Shown in pieces: positions 1-9,000 of a stretch of 64,000 nucleotides of DNA. The notes beneath the pieces were generated by a model that worked only from the letters and a program-made list of their open reading frames with translations, made no database searches and was not told where the DNA came from. Origin of the DNA: Paenibacillus sp. FSL M7-0420. GTDB taxonomy: Bacteria > Bacillota > Bacilli > Paenibacillales > Paenibacillaceae. The DNA lies in the NCBI RefSeq assembly GCF_038002345.1, contig NZ_JBBOCJ010000001.1, positions 2,480,001 through 2,544,000 on the forward strand, written 5' to 3'. A program made the translations under genes and the position numbers. Position 1 is the first letter of the stretch, and each line of letters starts with the position of its first letter.

Positions 1-1175
1 CGGTGGGTGTGGTGACAGGTACAGCGATTTCATTGCAGCTGGCCTTGGTCTGGCCGAATTTCATGAAGCTGGCCGGTAACGTGATTGCGCTCCCGTTATT
101 TATGGAAGTGTTTGCTTTCTTTTTTGAGGCCATCTTCCTGGGCATTTACCTCTATACCTGGGACCGGTTCAAAAAACCGTATATCCACTGGCTCCTTACG
201 ATTCCGATTGTTGCCGGTGCCGGGATGTCCGCTGTTTTTATCACGACCGTAAACGGGTTCATGAATCAGCCCGAGGGCTTTGCTATGGCGGGAGGGCAAT
301 TCATCGCAGTGAATCCGGTGGAGGCGATGCTGAATACAGCGACGTTCTCCAAGGTGTTCCATGTCTTAAGCTCAGCCTATCTGACCGGAGCTGCACTGCT
401 GGCAGGCATTGCCGCGTTCGCACTCCTGAAGAAGGGTGCCTCCGAATACCATAAAAAAGCGCTGAAGCTGATGATGGCCGTGGTGATGGTGTTTGGACTG
501 CTGAATGCACTTGCTGGAGATACGTCTGCAAAATTTTTGGCGGAGCATCAGCCGGAGAAGCTGGCTGCGGCAGAGTGGCATTTTGAAACGGAAAGCGGGG
601 CAGATCTGATTCTGTTAGGGTGGCTTAACGCAGAGCATGAGGTTCTGGGCGCACTTCACATTCCCAAATTTCTCAGCTTCCTCGCCTTTGGAGATTTTAA
701 TGCAGAAGTGACAGGTCTGAATGAATTCCCTGCGGATGAGCGGCCGCCGCTCCTGGTTCACTATTTGTTTGATCTGATGGTCGGTGTAGGGTTCGCACTA
801 CTAGGCATTTCGTTCCTGTATTTCCTGTTTGTCTTCTGGAAAAAACGCAATGAGCATAACAAATGGCTGCTTCGCGCGATCGCGTTAGGCGCGCCGCTTG
901 CTTTTCTGGGAGTCGAGCTGGGCTGGTTCTACGCTGAAATCGGTCGGCAGCCCTGGATCTTAAGGGGCTACATGCGTGTAGAAGAGGGGGCTACGACCTC
1001 ACCGAGCGTAAGAATCCTGTTTTTTGTATTCCTGTTGCTGTACATCCTGTTAGGTACTGTCTGTGTGCTTGTGCTGCGGCGTATGTTCAAGGACAATCCG
1101 GCGGAAACCGAGATGGAGAAGTGGAACCAGCCTCCCGGTGACAAATCAACAGGAAAGGGTGAGCACGCAAAATGA
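1..1175 (+). CDS. cydA: Cytochrome bd ubiquinol oxidase subunit I, 5' end missing
   Basis: This is the haem-bearing, quinol-oxidising subunit of the membrane cytochrome bd oxidase, which reduces O2 to water. The reading frame is already open at the first base, and the visible text begins inside the family's first conserved region (the FAMGVVTGT type). About 390 residues are visible, whereas Bacillus-type CydA proteins are roughly 440-470, so the first few dozen residues, including the N-terminal haem histidine, lie outside the window. The visible part has many hydrophobic helices, a Q-loop segment with the KLAAAE motif near residue 185, and the signature GWFYAEIGRQPW near residue 300. The short spacing between helices after the Q-loop fits the short-Q-loop class of Firmicutes. 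The stop overlaps the cydB start (ATGA), so the two are co-translated. The promoter is outside the window. The assignment is secure. Confidence 0.95.
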   Translation, partial: VGVVTGTAISLQLALVWPNFMKLAGNVIALPLFMEVFAFFFEAIFLGIYLYTWDRFKKPYIHWLLTIPIVAGAGMSAVFITTVNGFMNQPEGFAMAGGQFIAVNPVEAMLNTATFSKVFHVLSSAYLTGAALLAGIAAFALLKKGASEYHKKALKLMMAVVMVFGLLNALAGDTSAKFLAEHQPEKLAAAEWHFETESGADLILLGWLNAEHEVLGALHIPKFLSFLAFGDFNAEVTGLNEFPADERPPLLVHYLFDLMVGVGFALLGISFLYFLFVFWKKRNEHNKWLLRAIALGAPLAFLGVELGWFYAEIGRQPWILRGYMRVEEGATTSPSVRILFFVFLLLYILLGTVCVLVLRRMFKDNPAETEMEKWNQPPGDKSTGKGEHAK

Positions 1176-2185
1176 GTTATGAGCTGATTGGAATTTCAGT
1201 GCTCTGGCTGTTTTTATACGGCTATTTAATTGTGGCCTCCATTGATTTTGGAGCCGGGTTCTTTGCCTTTTATGCCCGGCTGACGAAGCAGGATCATCTG
1301 ATTAACCGTTTGATCTCCCGCTACTTATCGCCTGTCTGGGAGATTACGAATGTATTTTTCGTCTTTTTTTACATTGGACTTGTCGGCTTCTTCCCGGATA
1401 CCGCTTATTATTACGGCTCGGCGTTGCTTGTTCCTGGAAGCATTGCGCTTATCCTCATCGCGATCCGTGGTTCGTTCTATGCGTTCGAGAATTACGGCTC
1501 CAAAAATAACATCGTATATCTGTTCCTGTACGGCGCTTCGGGCCTGCTGATTCCCGCGTCCTTGTCGGTGGCACTTACCCTGTCGGAAGGCGGCTTTATC
1601 TTTAAGCAGGGAGAGACCGTGTCTCTGGATTACTGGGCATTGTTCACTAACCCGTTATCCTGGAGCATTGTGGGCTTGGCGATTGTATCTGTGCTGTTCA
1701 TCAGCGCCTCCTTTTTGGCCTTTTATGCTTCCCGGGCAGAGGATCAGCCCGCACTGAAGCTTATGCGTACTTATGCGCTGTTCTGGAGCACGCCGACGAT
1801 TGTTATCGCGCTGACGGCCTTTATTTATCTGGGCCAGCACAATGAGCGGCATTTTCAAAATATGATGGATCTATGGTGGCTGCTTGCGCTGTCCGTTGCT
1901 TTCTTCATGCTTGCCATGTGGCTGCTGTACAGCGGACGCCGTTACGGGTTGGCGTTCATAAGCATCATGCTGCAATTTCTCTGCGCCTTCTTCGCATACG
2001 GCATCGGGCAGTATCCTTATATTCTGGACCCGTTCATTACGCTGGAGAACAGCATTACTTCACCGGCCATGGGCCTGGCGCTGGTCATTGTGTTCATCGG
2101 CGGGATGTGCCTGCTCATTCCTTCCCTGATTCTGGTGTTCAAGCTGTTCCTCTTTGACGCAGATTATGTGAAAGGAAAGAAATAA
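1172..2185 (+). CDS. cydB: Cytochrome bd ubiquinol oxidase subunit II
   Basis: CydB is the second integral membrane subunit of cytochrome bd oxidase and pairs with CydA. The 337-residue protein is the usual length and is almost entirely hydrophobic helices. Its N-terminus (YLIVASIDFGAG near residue 18) carries the family's conserved acidic residue in the first helix. The conserved SPVWEITNVF segment near residue 52 corresponds to the NEVWLI-type motif of the family. The start ATG overlaps the cydA stop and has an AAAGGGTG ribosome binding site. The stop is directly followed by the cydD ATG with no gap. Together with cydA and the two downstream assembly transporter genes this is the classic cydABCD order of Bacillales. 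Confidence 0.95.
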   Translation: MSYELIGISVLWLFLYGYLIVASIDFGAGFFAFYARLTKQDHLINRLISRYLSPVWEITNVFFVFFYIGLVGFFPDTAYYYGSALLVPGSIALILIAIRGSFYAFENYGSKNNIVYLFLYGASGLLIPASLSVALTLSEGGFIFKQGETVSLDYWALFTNPLSWSIVGLAIVSVLFISASFLAFYASRAEDQPALKLMRTYALFWSTPTIVIALTAFIYLGQHNERHFQNMMDLWWLLALSVAFFMLAMWLLYSGRRYGLAFISIMLQFLCAFFAYGIGQYPYILDPFITLENSITSPAMGLALVIVFIGGMCLLIPSLILVFKLFLFDADYVKGKK

Positions 2186-3946
2186 ATGGACAAGACAACA
2201 AGCCTGATCGCTGAGCAAATGTCACGGCAACGCAAACGATTGGTTATGCTTGCCATCCTGTCGCTCCTGCTCGGCATTGCGATTGTAAGTCAGGCCGGGC
2301 TGCTGGCGGAAGCGGTCCAGCGGGTGTTCGTGGAGAAGGCTTCGTTATCTTCGGTTGCTCTGCTGCTCGCGCTTCTGCTGTCAGTGATGGCGATCCGCAC
2401 GTTGCTGTTATATGCAAATGGGAAAATAGGCCTAACTATGGCGGCCGCCGCTAAGGCCAATATGCGTTCAGCCGTGCTGCAAAAGCTTACCCGTGCCTCT
2501 ATGCCTTCAACGCTGCGGGGACAGACGGGGGGAAAGGTCAGTGTGGCGCTGGATGCAGTGGACGAGGCGGACAGCTATTTCAGTCAATACATGCCGCGGA
2601 TGGTCGAAGCAGCTATTATCCCGGTTCTAATATTGGTGGTTACGTTCATCTTACATGCGAATACGGGCTTCATTCTGCTGTTTACGGCACCATTCATCCC
2701 GCTGTTCATGATTCTGGTGGGGCTGCAGACGAAGAATAAATCCGAAGAAAAATATGCGCAGCTTGCCGAATTCTCCGGCACCTTCCTGGATTCGCTCCAG
2801 GGGCTTGTGACCTTGAAAATATTCGGACAATCCCGCCGCCAGCAGCAGCAGATTGAGCGCAGCAGCCTGGGGTACCGTGACGCGACCATGGATATTCTGA
2901 AGGTTGCCTTTACGAATACCTTTATGCTGGAATCCATCGTTATGCTGAGTATCGGGATTGTTGCCCTTGAATTGGCTATTCAACTGCTCGTATTTAAATC
3001 GATGCCGTTCCACACTGCCTTTCTTGTGCTGCTGCTCGTTCCCGAGTTCTTCAACCTGCTCAAGAATACAGGCACTGCTTTTCACAGCGGGCGGACCAGT
3101 ATGGGGGCGGTCCGTAAGGTGGAGCAGATGCTTGCGGAAATAGGCGGCGGCTCCGGCACACAGCCGGAAGAGGGCCAGCACTCATCAGACAAGCTGCTCC
3201 GGATGCCGCCATCCATTGCGCTGGATCAGGTACAGTTCCATTATGCACCCGGTTCATTTGAGCTTAAGGCCGGACCCGTCTCCATAGGATCGGGAGAGCA
3301 TGTTGCGATTGTCGGTAAAAGCGGCTCTGGCAAAACAACGTTGCTCCATCTCATTGCCGGGCTGCTGAAGCCGGTATCCGGGACCGTGCTGGTGAACGGA
3401 AGCCCGCTGACGGAGTGGGAGGAAGACTCATGGTTTGAGCAGGTCAGCTACATTACGCAGCACCCCTATATTTTTGCCGGTACCTTTGCTGAGAATATCG
3501 CCATCGGCGCCGGACGTAACGTCTCCAGGGAAGAAATCAGGCAGGCCGCAGAGGAAGCGGGACTTGCAACGCTGGTTGCCGGGCTGGAGCAGGGATTAGA
3601 TACCTATGTCGGGGAAGGCGGCAGGGGACTGTCGGGAGGAGAAAAGCAGCGGCTTGCTTTAGCGAGGGCATTTCTGAAACGTCCGGCTCTGATCCTGTTC
3701 GATGAGCCTACGGTGGGCCTCGACTTGCAGACCGAACAAATCCTGCAAAGCTCCATAACCAAGCTGGCCCAAAAGGCAACGATGATCACAGTCGCGCACC
3801 GGTTATATACGATCCGGCAAGCGGATCACATTTTGTTTATGGACCATGGAGTATTGGCGGCGGCAGGACCTCACGAGGAACTCCTTGAACGTGTGCCTCA
3901 ATATGCCCAGATGGTTGATATGCAGCGAAAAGGAGGATCAGCATGA
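2186..3946 (+). CDS. cydD: Haem/thiol ABC exporter CydDC, subunit CydD
   Basis: This is one half of the heterodimeric ABC transporter needed to assemble cytochrome bd. CydDC is known to handle reduced thiols and haem at the cytoplasmic membrane. The 586-residue protein has an N-terminal six-helix membrane domain (about residues 20-315) and a C-terminal ATPase domain (about 345-575). The ATPase domain has Walker A GKSGSGKTT near residue 376, an intact signature LSGGEKQR, Walker B LILFDEP near residue 503, and the H-loop VAHR. The ATG follows the cydB stop immediately, so translation is probably coupled. The stop overlaps the start of cydC. Length and motifs match the family, and the neighbours leave little doubt. 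Confidence 0.94.
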   Translation: MDKTTSLIAEQMSRQRKRLVMLAILSLLLGIAIVSQAGLLAEAVQRVFVEKASLSSVALLLALLLSVMAIRTLLLYANGKIGLTMAAAAKANMRSAVLQKLTRASMPSTLRGQTGGKVSVALDAVDEADSYFSQYMPRMVEAAIIPVLILVVTFILHANTGFILLFTAPFIPLFMILVGLQTKNKSEEKYAQLAEFSGTFLDSLQGLVTLKIFGQSRRQQQQIERSSLGYRDATMDILKVAFTNTFMLESIVMLSIGIVALELAIQLLVFKSMPFHTAFLVLLLVPEFFNLLKNTGTAFHSGRTSMGAVRKVEQMLAEIGGGSGTQPEEGQHSSDKLLRMPPSIALDQVQFHYAPGSFELKAGPVSIGSGEHVAIVGKSGSGKTTLLHLIAGLLKPVSGTVLVNGSPLTEWEEDSWFEQVSYITQHPYIFAGTFAENIAIGAGRNVSREEIRQAAEEAGLATLVAGLEQGLDTYVGEGGRGLSGGEKQRLALARAFLKRPALILFDEPTVGLDLQTEQILQSSITKLAQKATMITVAHRLYTIRQADHILFMDHGVLAAAGPHEELLERVPQYAQMVDMQRKGGSA

Positions 3947-5664
3947 ACGAGCTGGCGATTTTGTCCAAGGCCATGATAGCAGAGCGTAAGGATATTCTCC
4001 TGTCGATCCTGGGAGGGTTTATTGCCGGCGCAGCCGGTGTGGCCCTCTTCTCCGCGAGCGGGTATCTGATTTCACAGACGGTTTTTATGCCTCCGCTCTA
4101 TACCTTGATCGTTCTTACCGCGCTGGTCAAGCTGCTGGGTCTGCTCCGGGCGGCAAGCCGTTACGGAGAACGCCTGTATTCGCACAGAGCAACCTTTTCC
4201 ATGCTTAGCCGTTTGCGCACAGGCTTTTTTGCCAGGCTGATTCCGTTAACGCCTGGTATCTTGAACAAGAACCGCAGCGGAGATCTGCTGGCGAGGATTG
4301 TTGGGGATGTAGAGAGCCTGCAGAATTATTTTTTGCGTGTCGCTTATCCGCCGGTGATCGTCATCACGGTGTTTCTGGCCACCATGGTGTTCAGTGCTTC
4401 TTATTCATTCTGGATCGCCTGCTTGTTTGTAACAGGAATGCTGCTAACCGCGTTGGTTGTACCGGGAATCGTATTACTGGGCCAGCGGGCGATTAATGGC
4501 CGTGTCCGCAAGCAGCGGGCGCTGCTGTCAACGGAAGTGACCGAGGTCTTGTATGGCTTCCGCGATCTGAAGGTGTACGGGCAATTGCCGCAGCGGGAGC
4601 AGCAGCTCCAGGCGGCTTCGGCAGCACTGGCAGCAGAGCAGCAGCGTGCGGCAGGACATTTGCTGCGCGGACAGGCGATGCACACCTTTGTCACCTTTTT
4701 TATTTCCTGGGGTGTACTGACGTTAGGAGCCTATCTAATTATGGAAGGTGCGCTGGCCGGCGTATTTCTGGCGATGCTTGTCATGGCCTCACAGACGGTG
4801 TTCGAAGAAGCCGCAGCCATGGCTACTATGCCAGCCTATAAGCAAGACAGCGAGCACGCGGCCAAAAGGCTGACTGAAACTGTAGGCACTGCCGGTGACT
4901 TACCTGTGCAGCCGGGCCTCATTCTGCCAGCAGACGATGCTGTTTCGGTGGAGCTGTCCTGCGTTACGTTCCAATATGAAGACGAGTGGCGGCCCGCACT
5001 GAAGGAAGTATCGCTGCACCTCCCGGCAGGCTCCCGAACGGCCGTGGTCGGACCAAGCGGGTCCGGCAAATCCACGCTGATTGATCTGCTGCTCAAGCTG
5101 CGCACACCTGCATCCGGAGAGATACGTTTGGGCGGCATTCCGGTACAAGAGCTGGATGAGTCAGGCATTTGGGAAGCCTCGAATGTCGTCTTACAGCAAG
5201 GTCATTTTTTCCGTGGAACAGTCCGTGACAACCTGCTGCTGAATGGAGAAGAACCATCTGACGAAGTATTGTTAGAAGCTCTCGCTAAGGCCCAATTGCC
5301 GGATGTGGCTTTAACCGATGTGGTATTCGAGAAAGGAGAGAACCTGTCTGACGGTGAGAAGCAGCGTCTGGCGCTGGCCCGGGTCATGCTCCGCAAAGGG
5401 CGGTTGTGGCTGCTGGATGAACCGACCTCTTCGCTGGATTATGTAACGGAAGAGCGCGTATTAACCCGTCTCTACGAGCAGTCTGCCGGAGATACATTAC
5501 TGCTCATTTGCCACCGGCTTACCGGCCTGGATGGTATGGACAGGATTATCGTCATGGAGCAAGGCAGGGTCATCGAAACAGGTTCATATGCGGAGCTAAT
5601 GGAGCAAGGGGGCTACTTGTACCGGATGAAGCAGATTGAGCTGCAAATGATTGGAGAGCTATAG
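3943..5664 (+). CDS. cydC: Haem/thiol ABC exporter CydDC, subunit CydC
   Basis: This is the partner half-transporter of CydD. It has 573 residues: a membrane domain (about 20-310) and an ATPase domain (about 335-560) with Walker A GPSGSGKST near residue 370, Walker B LWLLDEPTSSLD and the H-loop ICHR. The ABC signature reads LSDGEKQR instead of LSGGEKQR, so the second glycine is Asp. Asymmetric signatures are common in heterodimeric ABC exporters, where one composite ATP site is weak. The ATG overlaps the cydD stop by four bases. It is the last gene of the cyd operon: an intrinsic terminator follows about 73 bp downstream, and the next gene belongs to an unrelated biosynthetic cluster. Confidence 0.93.
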   Translation: MNELAILSKAMIAERKDILLSILGGFIAGAAGVALFSASGYLISQTVFMPPLYTLIVLTALVKLLGLLRAASRYGERLYSHRATFSMLSRLRTGFFARLIPLTPGILNKNRSGDLLARIVGDVESLQNYFLRVAYPPVIVITVFLATMVFSASYSFWIACLFVTGMLLTALVVPGIVLLGQRAINGRVRKQRALLSTEVTEVLYGFRDLKVYGQLPQREQQLQAASAALAAEQQRAAGHLLRGQAMHTFVTFFISWGVLTLGAYLIMEGALAGVFLAMLVMASQTVFEEAAAMATMPAYKQDSEHAAKRLTETVGTAGDLPVQPGLILPADDAVSVELSCVTFQYEDEWRPALKEVSLHLPAGSRTAVVGPSGSGKSTLIDLLLKLRTPASGEIRLGGIPVQELDESGIWEASNVVLQQGHFFRGTVRDNLLLNGEEPSDEVLLEALAKAQLPDVALTDVVFEKGENLSDGEKQRLALARVMLRKGRLWLLDEPTSSLDYVTEERVLTRLYEQSAGDTLLLICHRLTGLDGMDRIIVMEQGRVIETGSYAELMEQGGYLYRMKQIELQMIGEL

Positions 5665-5736
5665 ACAGAAGGTCTCTATCGCGGGGCGATTATTCATAAA
5701 TTGATTAACAATGCGACCATCGATAGGGGTTATGCT

Positions 5737-5761
5737 GCTCACCTTAAGGTGAGCTTTTTTT
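5737..5761 (+). terminator. Intrinsic terminator of the cydABCD operon
   Basis: GCTCACC and GGTGAGC form a perfect 7-bp stem around a TTAA loop (the whole 18-mer is palindromic), followed directly by seven T residues. It lies 73 bp after the cydC stop and separates the cyd operon from the biosynthetic cluster. Confidence 0.9.
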
Positions 5762-6019
5762 GGTGAAGAAAGTCACATTTTAATTATGGGATATATGCTA
5801 TTTTTATCTTGTTAAATGTAAATATTGCCTCTTATACTAATTCTCCCTACTTTATACCTATTCAACCCCGTAAATGGTAATAGTTAATTTTCACCACTTT
5901 GAAGTCTACCAATCCCTTGTAAAATGCATGTTTATTCAAAAAAATACATATATAGTTTAATGGAATTTTTTTGTGATTGACAGTCGTAAATGATAAGCAT
6001 AGTAAAAGGAGCGATAGGT
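5762..6019 (+). other. A/T-rich leader region in front of the biosynthetic cluster
   Basis: This 258-bp stretch has no credible reading frame and is strikingly A/T-rich compared with the cyd genes before it. It must hold the promoter for the PKS/NRPS run, because a terminator closes the upstream operon. The best sigma-A-like candidate is listed separately (5809-5838). A weaker one is TTGAAG (5899-5904) with TAAAAT (5920-5925), but their spacing is only 15 bp. A perfect TTGACA at 5977-5982 has no usable -10 upstream of the ribosome binding site. I see no riboswitch or T-box motif. Confidence 0.5.
5809..5838 (+). promoter_or_regulatory. Candidate sigma-A promoter for the PKS/NRPS cluster
   Basis: TTGTTA (5809-5814) and TATACT (5833-5838) are separated by 18 bp. 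They sit in the A/T-rich leader and would give a 5' UTR of roughly 175 nt before the first PKS gene. This is inferred from consensus only. Confidence 0.4.
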
Positions 6020-9000
6020 ATGAATAAGCAGACAGACAAGCTAGTGGCGATTGTGGGGATGGGCTGCAGGTTCCCGGGAAGCGCAAATAATGTTGAACAG
6101 TTCTGGGACATCTTGAAGTCAGGCAAGGATACGATTACGGATATTCCCGAGGATAGATGGAGTATTGAAGAATATTATCATCCCAACAAACAGGTAAAAG
6201 GAAAAAGCCACGCCAGGCGCGGAGGATTTATCGATAAGTTTGATCAATTTGATGCAAAGTTCTTTGGAATTAATGCCAGAGAGGCCGATCAGATCGATCC
6301 GCAGCAGAGACAAATGCTGGAAATTGTCTGGGAGGCGTTAGAAGACGCAGGAATTAAGCCCGGCAGTCTGAGCGGTTCCCATACCGGTGTGTTTATCGGC
6401 GGATTTACTCTCGATTATAAAATCCTGCAATTTGCTGACGCTGCACAAATTGGAACCCATGCTGCAGTAGGAAGCATGATGACGATGTTATCGAATAGAA
6501 TCTCGTACATATACAATTTAATGGGTCCCTCTCTATCCATAGATACAGCCTGCTCGTCCTCTGTGGTTTCTGTTCATGAAGCCTGCAAAAGCCTGCACAA
6601 CGGTGAATGCGATCTGGCCTTGGCAGGCGGCATGGAACTGATCTATGCCCCGGAATATTTCATAGCCGAATCCAAAGGCGGATTCTTATCGGTGGACGGA
6701 AGCTGCAAGACCTTCGACGCTGCTGCGAACGGTTATGTCAGGGGGGAAGGGGGCGGAATCCTTGTCCTTAAAAGTCTGGAAAAAGCGCTCGAAGACGGCG
6801 ACTATGTGTATGCCGTGATCAGAGAGAGCCTTGTGAACCAGGATGGAAAAACGAATGGTATTACGGTTCCTAACGGCGAATCACAAAAGATGCTGCTGCA
6901 GGATGTATATGCGAGAGCAGGAATTGCCTCCGATGAAGTTCAGTATGTCGAATTGCACGGAACCGGAACAGCACTGGGTGATCCCATTGAAGTCAATGCG
7001 GTCGGTGAGTTCTTTGGTGAGCACAGGACTGAAGATAACAGATGTATCATGGCCTCGGTCAAACCGAACATCGGTCATCTGGAGGCAGCCTCCGGCGTAG
7101 CATCGGTAATCAAGGCGGCGTGCATTCTTGATCATCGACAGATTGTGCCGCATATCGGGATGAAAGAGCTTAACCCTGAGCTTGATCTGGACAAGCTGAG
7201 GCTAAGAATTCCCTTAACCAATGAAAGCTGGCCGCAGGATGGTAAAGATGCCATCGTCGGTGTCAATTCGTTCGGATTTGGCGGAACCAATGCGCACGTG
7301 ATTTTACAGGGAATAACGGGTGACAGAAAGTACGATGGAACAGTCAACGAAGAACTGCCTCAAGTATTAACCATCTCCGCAAAAACAGAGCAATCCTTAA
7401 AGGCTCTTGCCGCAGAATACACTGAATTTCTGAATCATACAGAAGAAAGTTTACCGGATATTTGTTATTCCGCCCTTACCAAACGTGAGAAATTCCCGAA
7501 ATCCCTTGTGTTATTCGGAGGGAATACACAGGAGATCATTCAGGGTCTGACAGATTATCAGCAGGATACTCTGCCGCAGAATGTGGTTGCGGGCAATGAG
7601 GGCAAAGACAAGAGACTGGTGTTTATTTTCACCGGCATGGGTCCTCAATGGTACGCGATGGGACGCGAGCTCTATCATGCGAATACGGTATTCCGCCATA
7701 CGGTCGAGAAGTGTCACACTGAGTTCTCCCGATACTTGTCCTGGTCATTGCTGGATGAATTCCTGATTCCTGAGGAACAATCCAGCATGCAGTTCACCGA
7801 AGTCTCCCAGCCGTTGAATTTTACGGTGCAGGTGGCCTTGGTGGAGATGTGGAAGAGCATGGGGGTCGTCCCGGATCTGATTATCGGACATAGTGTGGGT
7901 GAAGTGGCAGGATTGTATGCTGCCGGTGTCTACAGTTTTGAAGATGCGGTCCGGATTTCGTATTACCGCAGTATGCTCCAGCAGCGGCTGACGGGTAAAG
8001 GCGGTATGCTTGCGGTTGGCTTGAATGAAGAACAGGCCGCAGAGCTGATTGCTGACAATAACGACAAAGTATCCATTGCGGCAATCAACAGCAACACAAG
8101 CGTAACCCTGTCCGGAGATATGGCTTGTCTTACAGAGATCAGCAGCAAGCTTGAAGCTGACGGTGTTTTTAACAAGTTCTTAAGAGTAACGGTACCTTAT
8201 CATAGTGTGTTTATGAATGAGATTAAATCGGAGCTGCTGGAAGCCCTGCGCGATATTCATCCGCAACCAACCAAAATCAGAACGTATACCACCGGAAATG
8301 GCCAGCTGGCGGAAGGGCCGGAGCTGGATAATGAATACTGGTGGCTGAATGTATCCGGTTCCGTGTACTTTGCCAAGGCCATGGAACAGATTTTGGAGGA
8401 AGGCTATTCCTGTTTTGTTGAGGTTGGCCCTCATCCGGTACTGGCGAATTCAGTAAGTGAGCTTGCGGGTGAGATGGATCTGGAAGTTCTGATCTCGCCC
8501 TCCCTCCGCAGAAATGATCCGGAAATCCCAAGAATGCTTAGAACCTTGTCTGAGCTATTCTGTGCAGGCTATGAAATTGACTGGTCCCGGATCTACAGAG
8601 GAACCTTTAAGTATGTGAAGCTGCCACATTATCAGTGGGAGCATGAGAGGTTCTGGAAAGAATCCAAAGAGCATATGAAGAGACGCCTTGGCCAGAAAGA
8701 GCATCCTTTTATCGGATACCGCAAGAATAGCGTAGTTCCGGTATGGGAAGCGGAAATCAATGATTATATTATGCCGTTCGTCTCAGACCATTGTGTAAAT
8801 GGCAGTGTACTGCTGGCCGGGGCCCATTTCATTGAAGCCGCGTTCCAAATGCTCCGTGATTATAGCAAATTAAGCATGGATGAGGTGTATGGTTTATATC
8901 ATATCCACTTTAAAAGAGCGCTGTTCCTTGATGAGAATAATGCCGGCCACATGTCTATTAACTATGATCCGCAGTATGGTGTGGTGAAGATCGGAAGCCT

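Noticed and set aside
5977..6005. Promoter with perfect TTGACA in front of the first PKS gene
   Set aside because: The only -10 at a usable distance (TAGTAA, 6000-6005) would start transcription near 6012, at the edge of the ribosome binding site, leaving the gene without a proper leader.
5990..6019. Upstream ATG (5990) as start of the first PKS
   Set aside because: The ATG at 6020 has AGGAG at 8-bp spacing and begins directly before the conserved ketosynthase sequence. The upstream ten codons cover the ribosome binding site itself.
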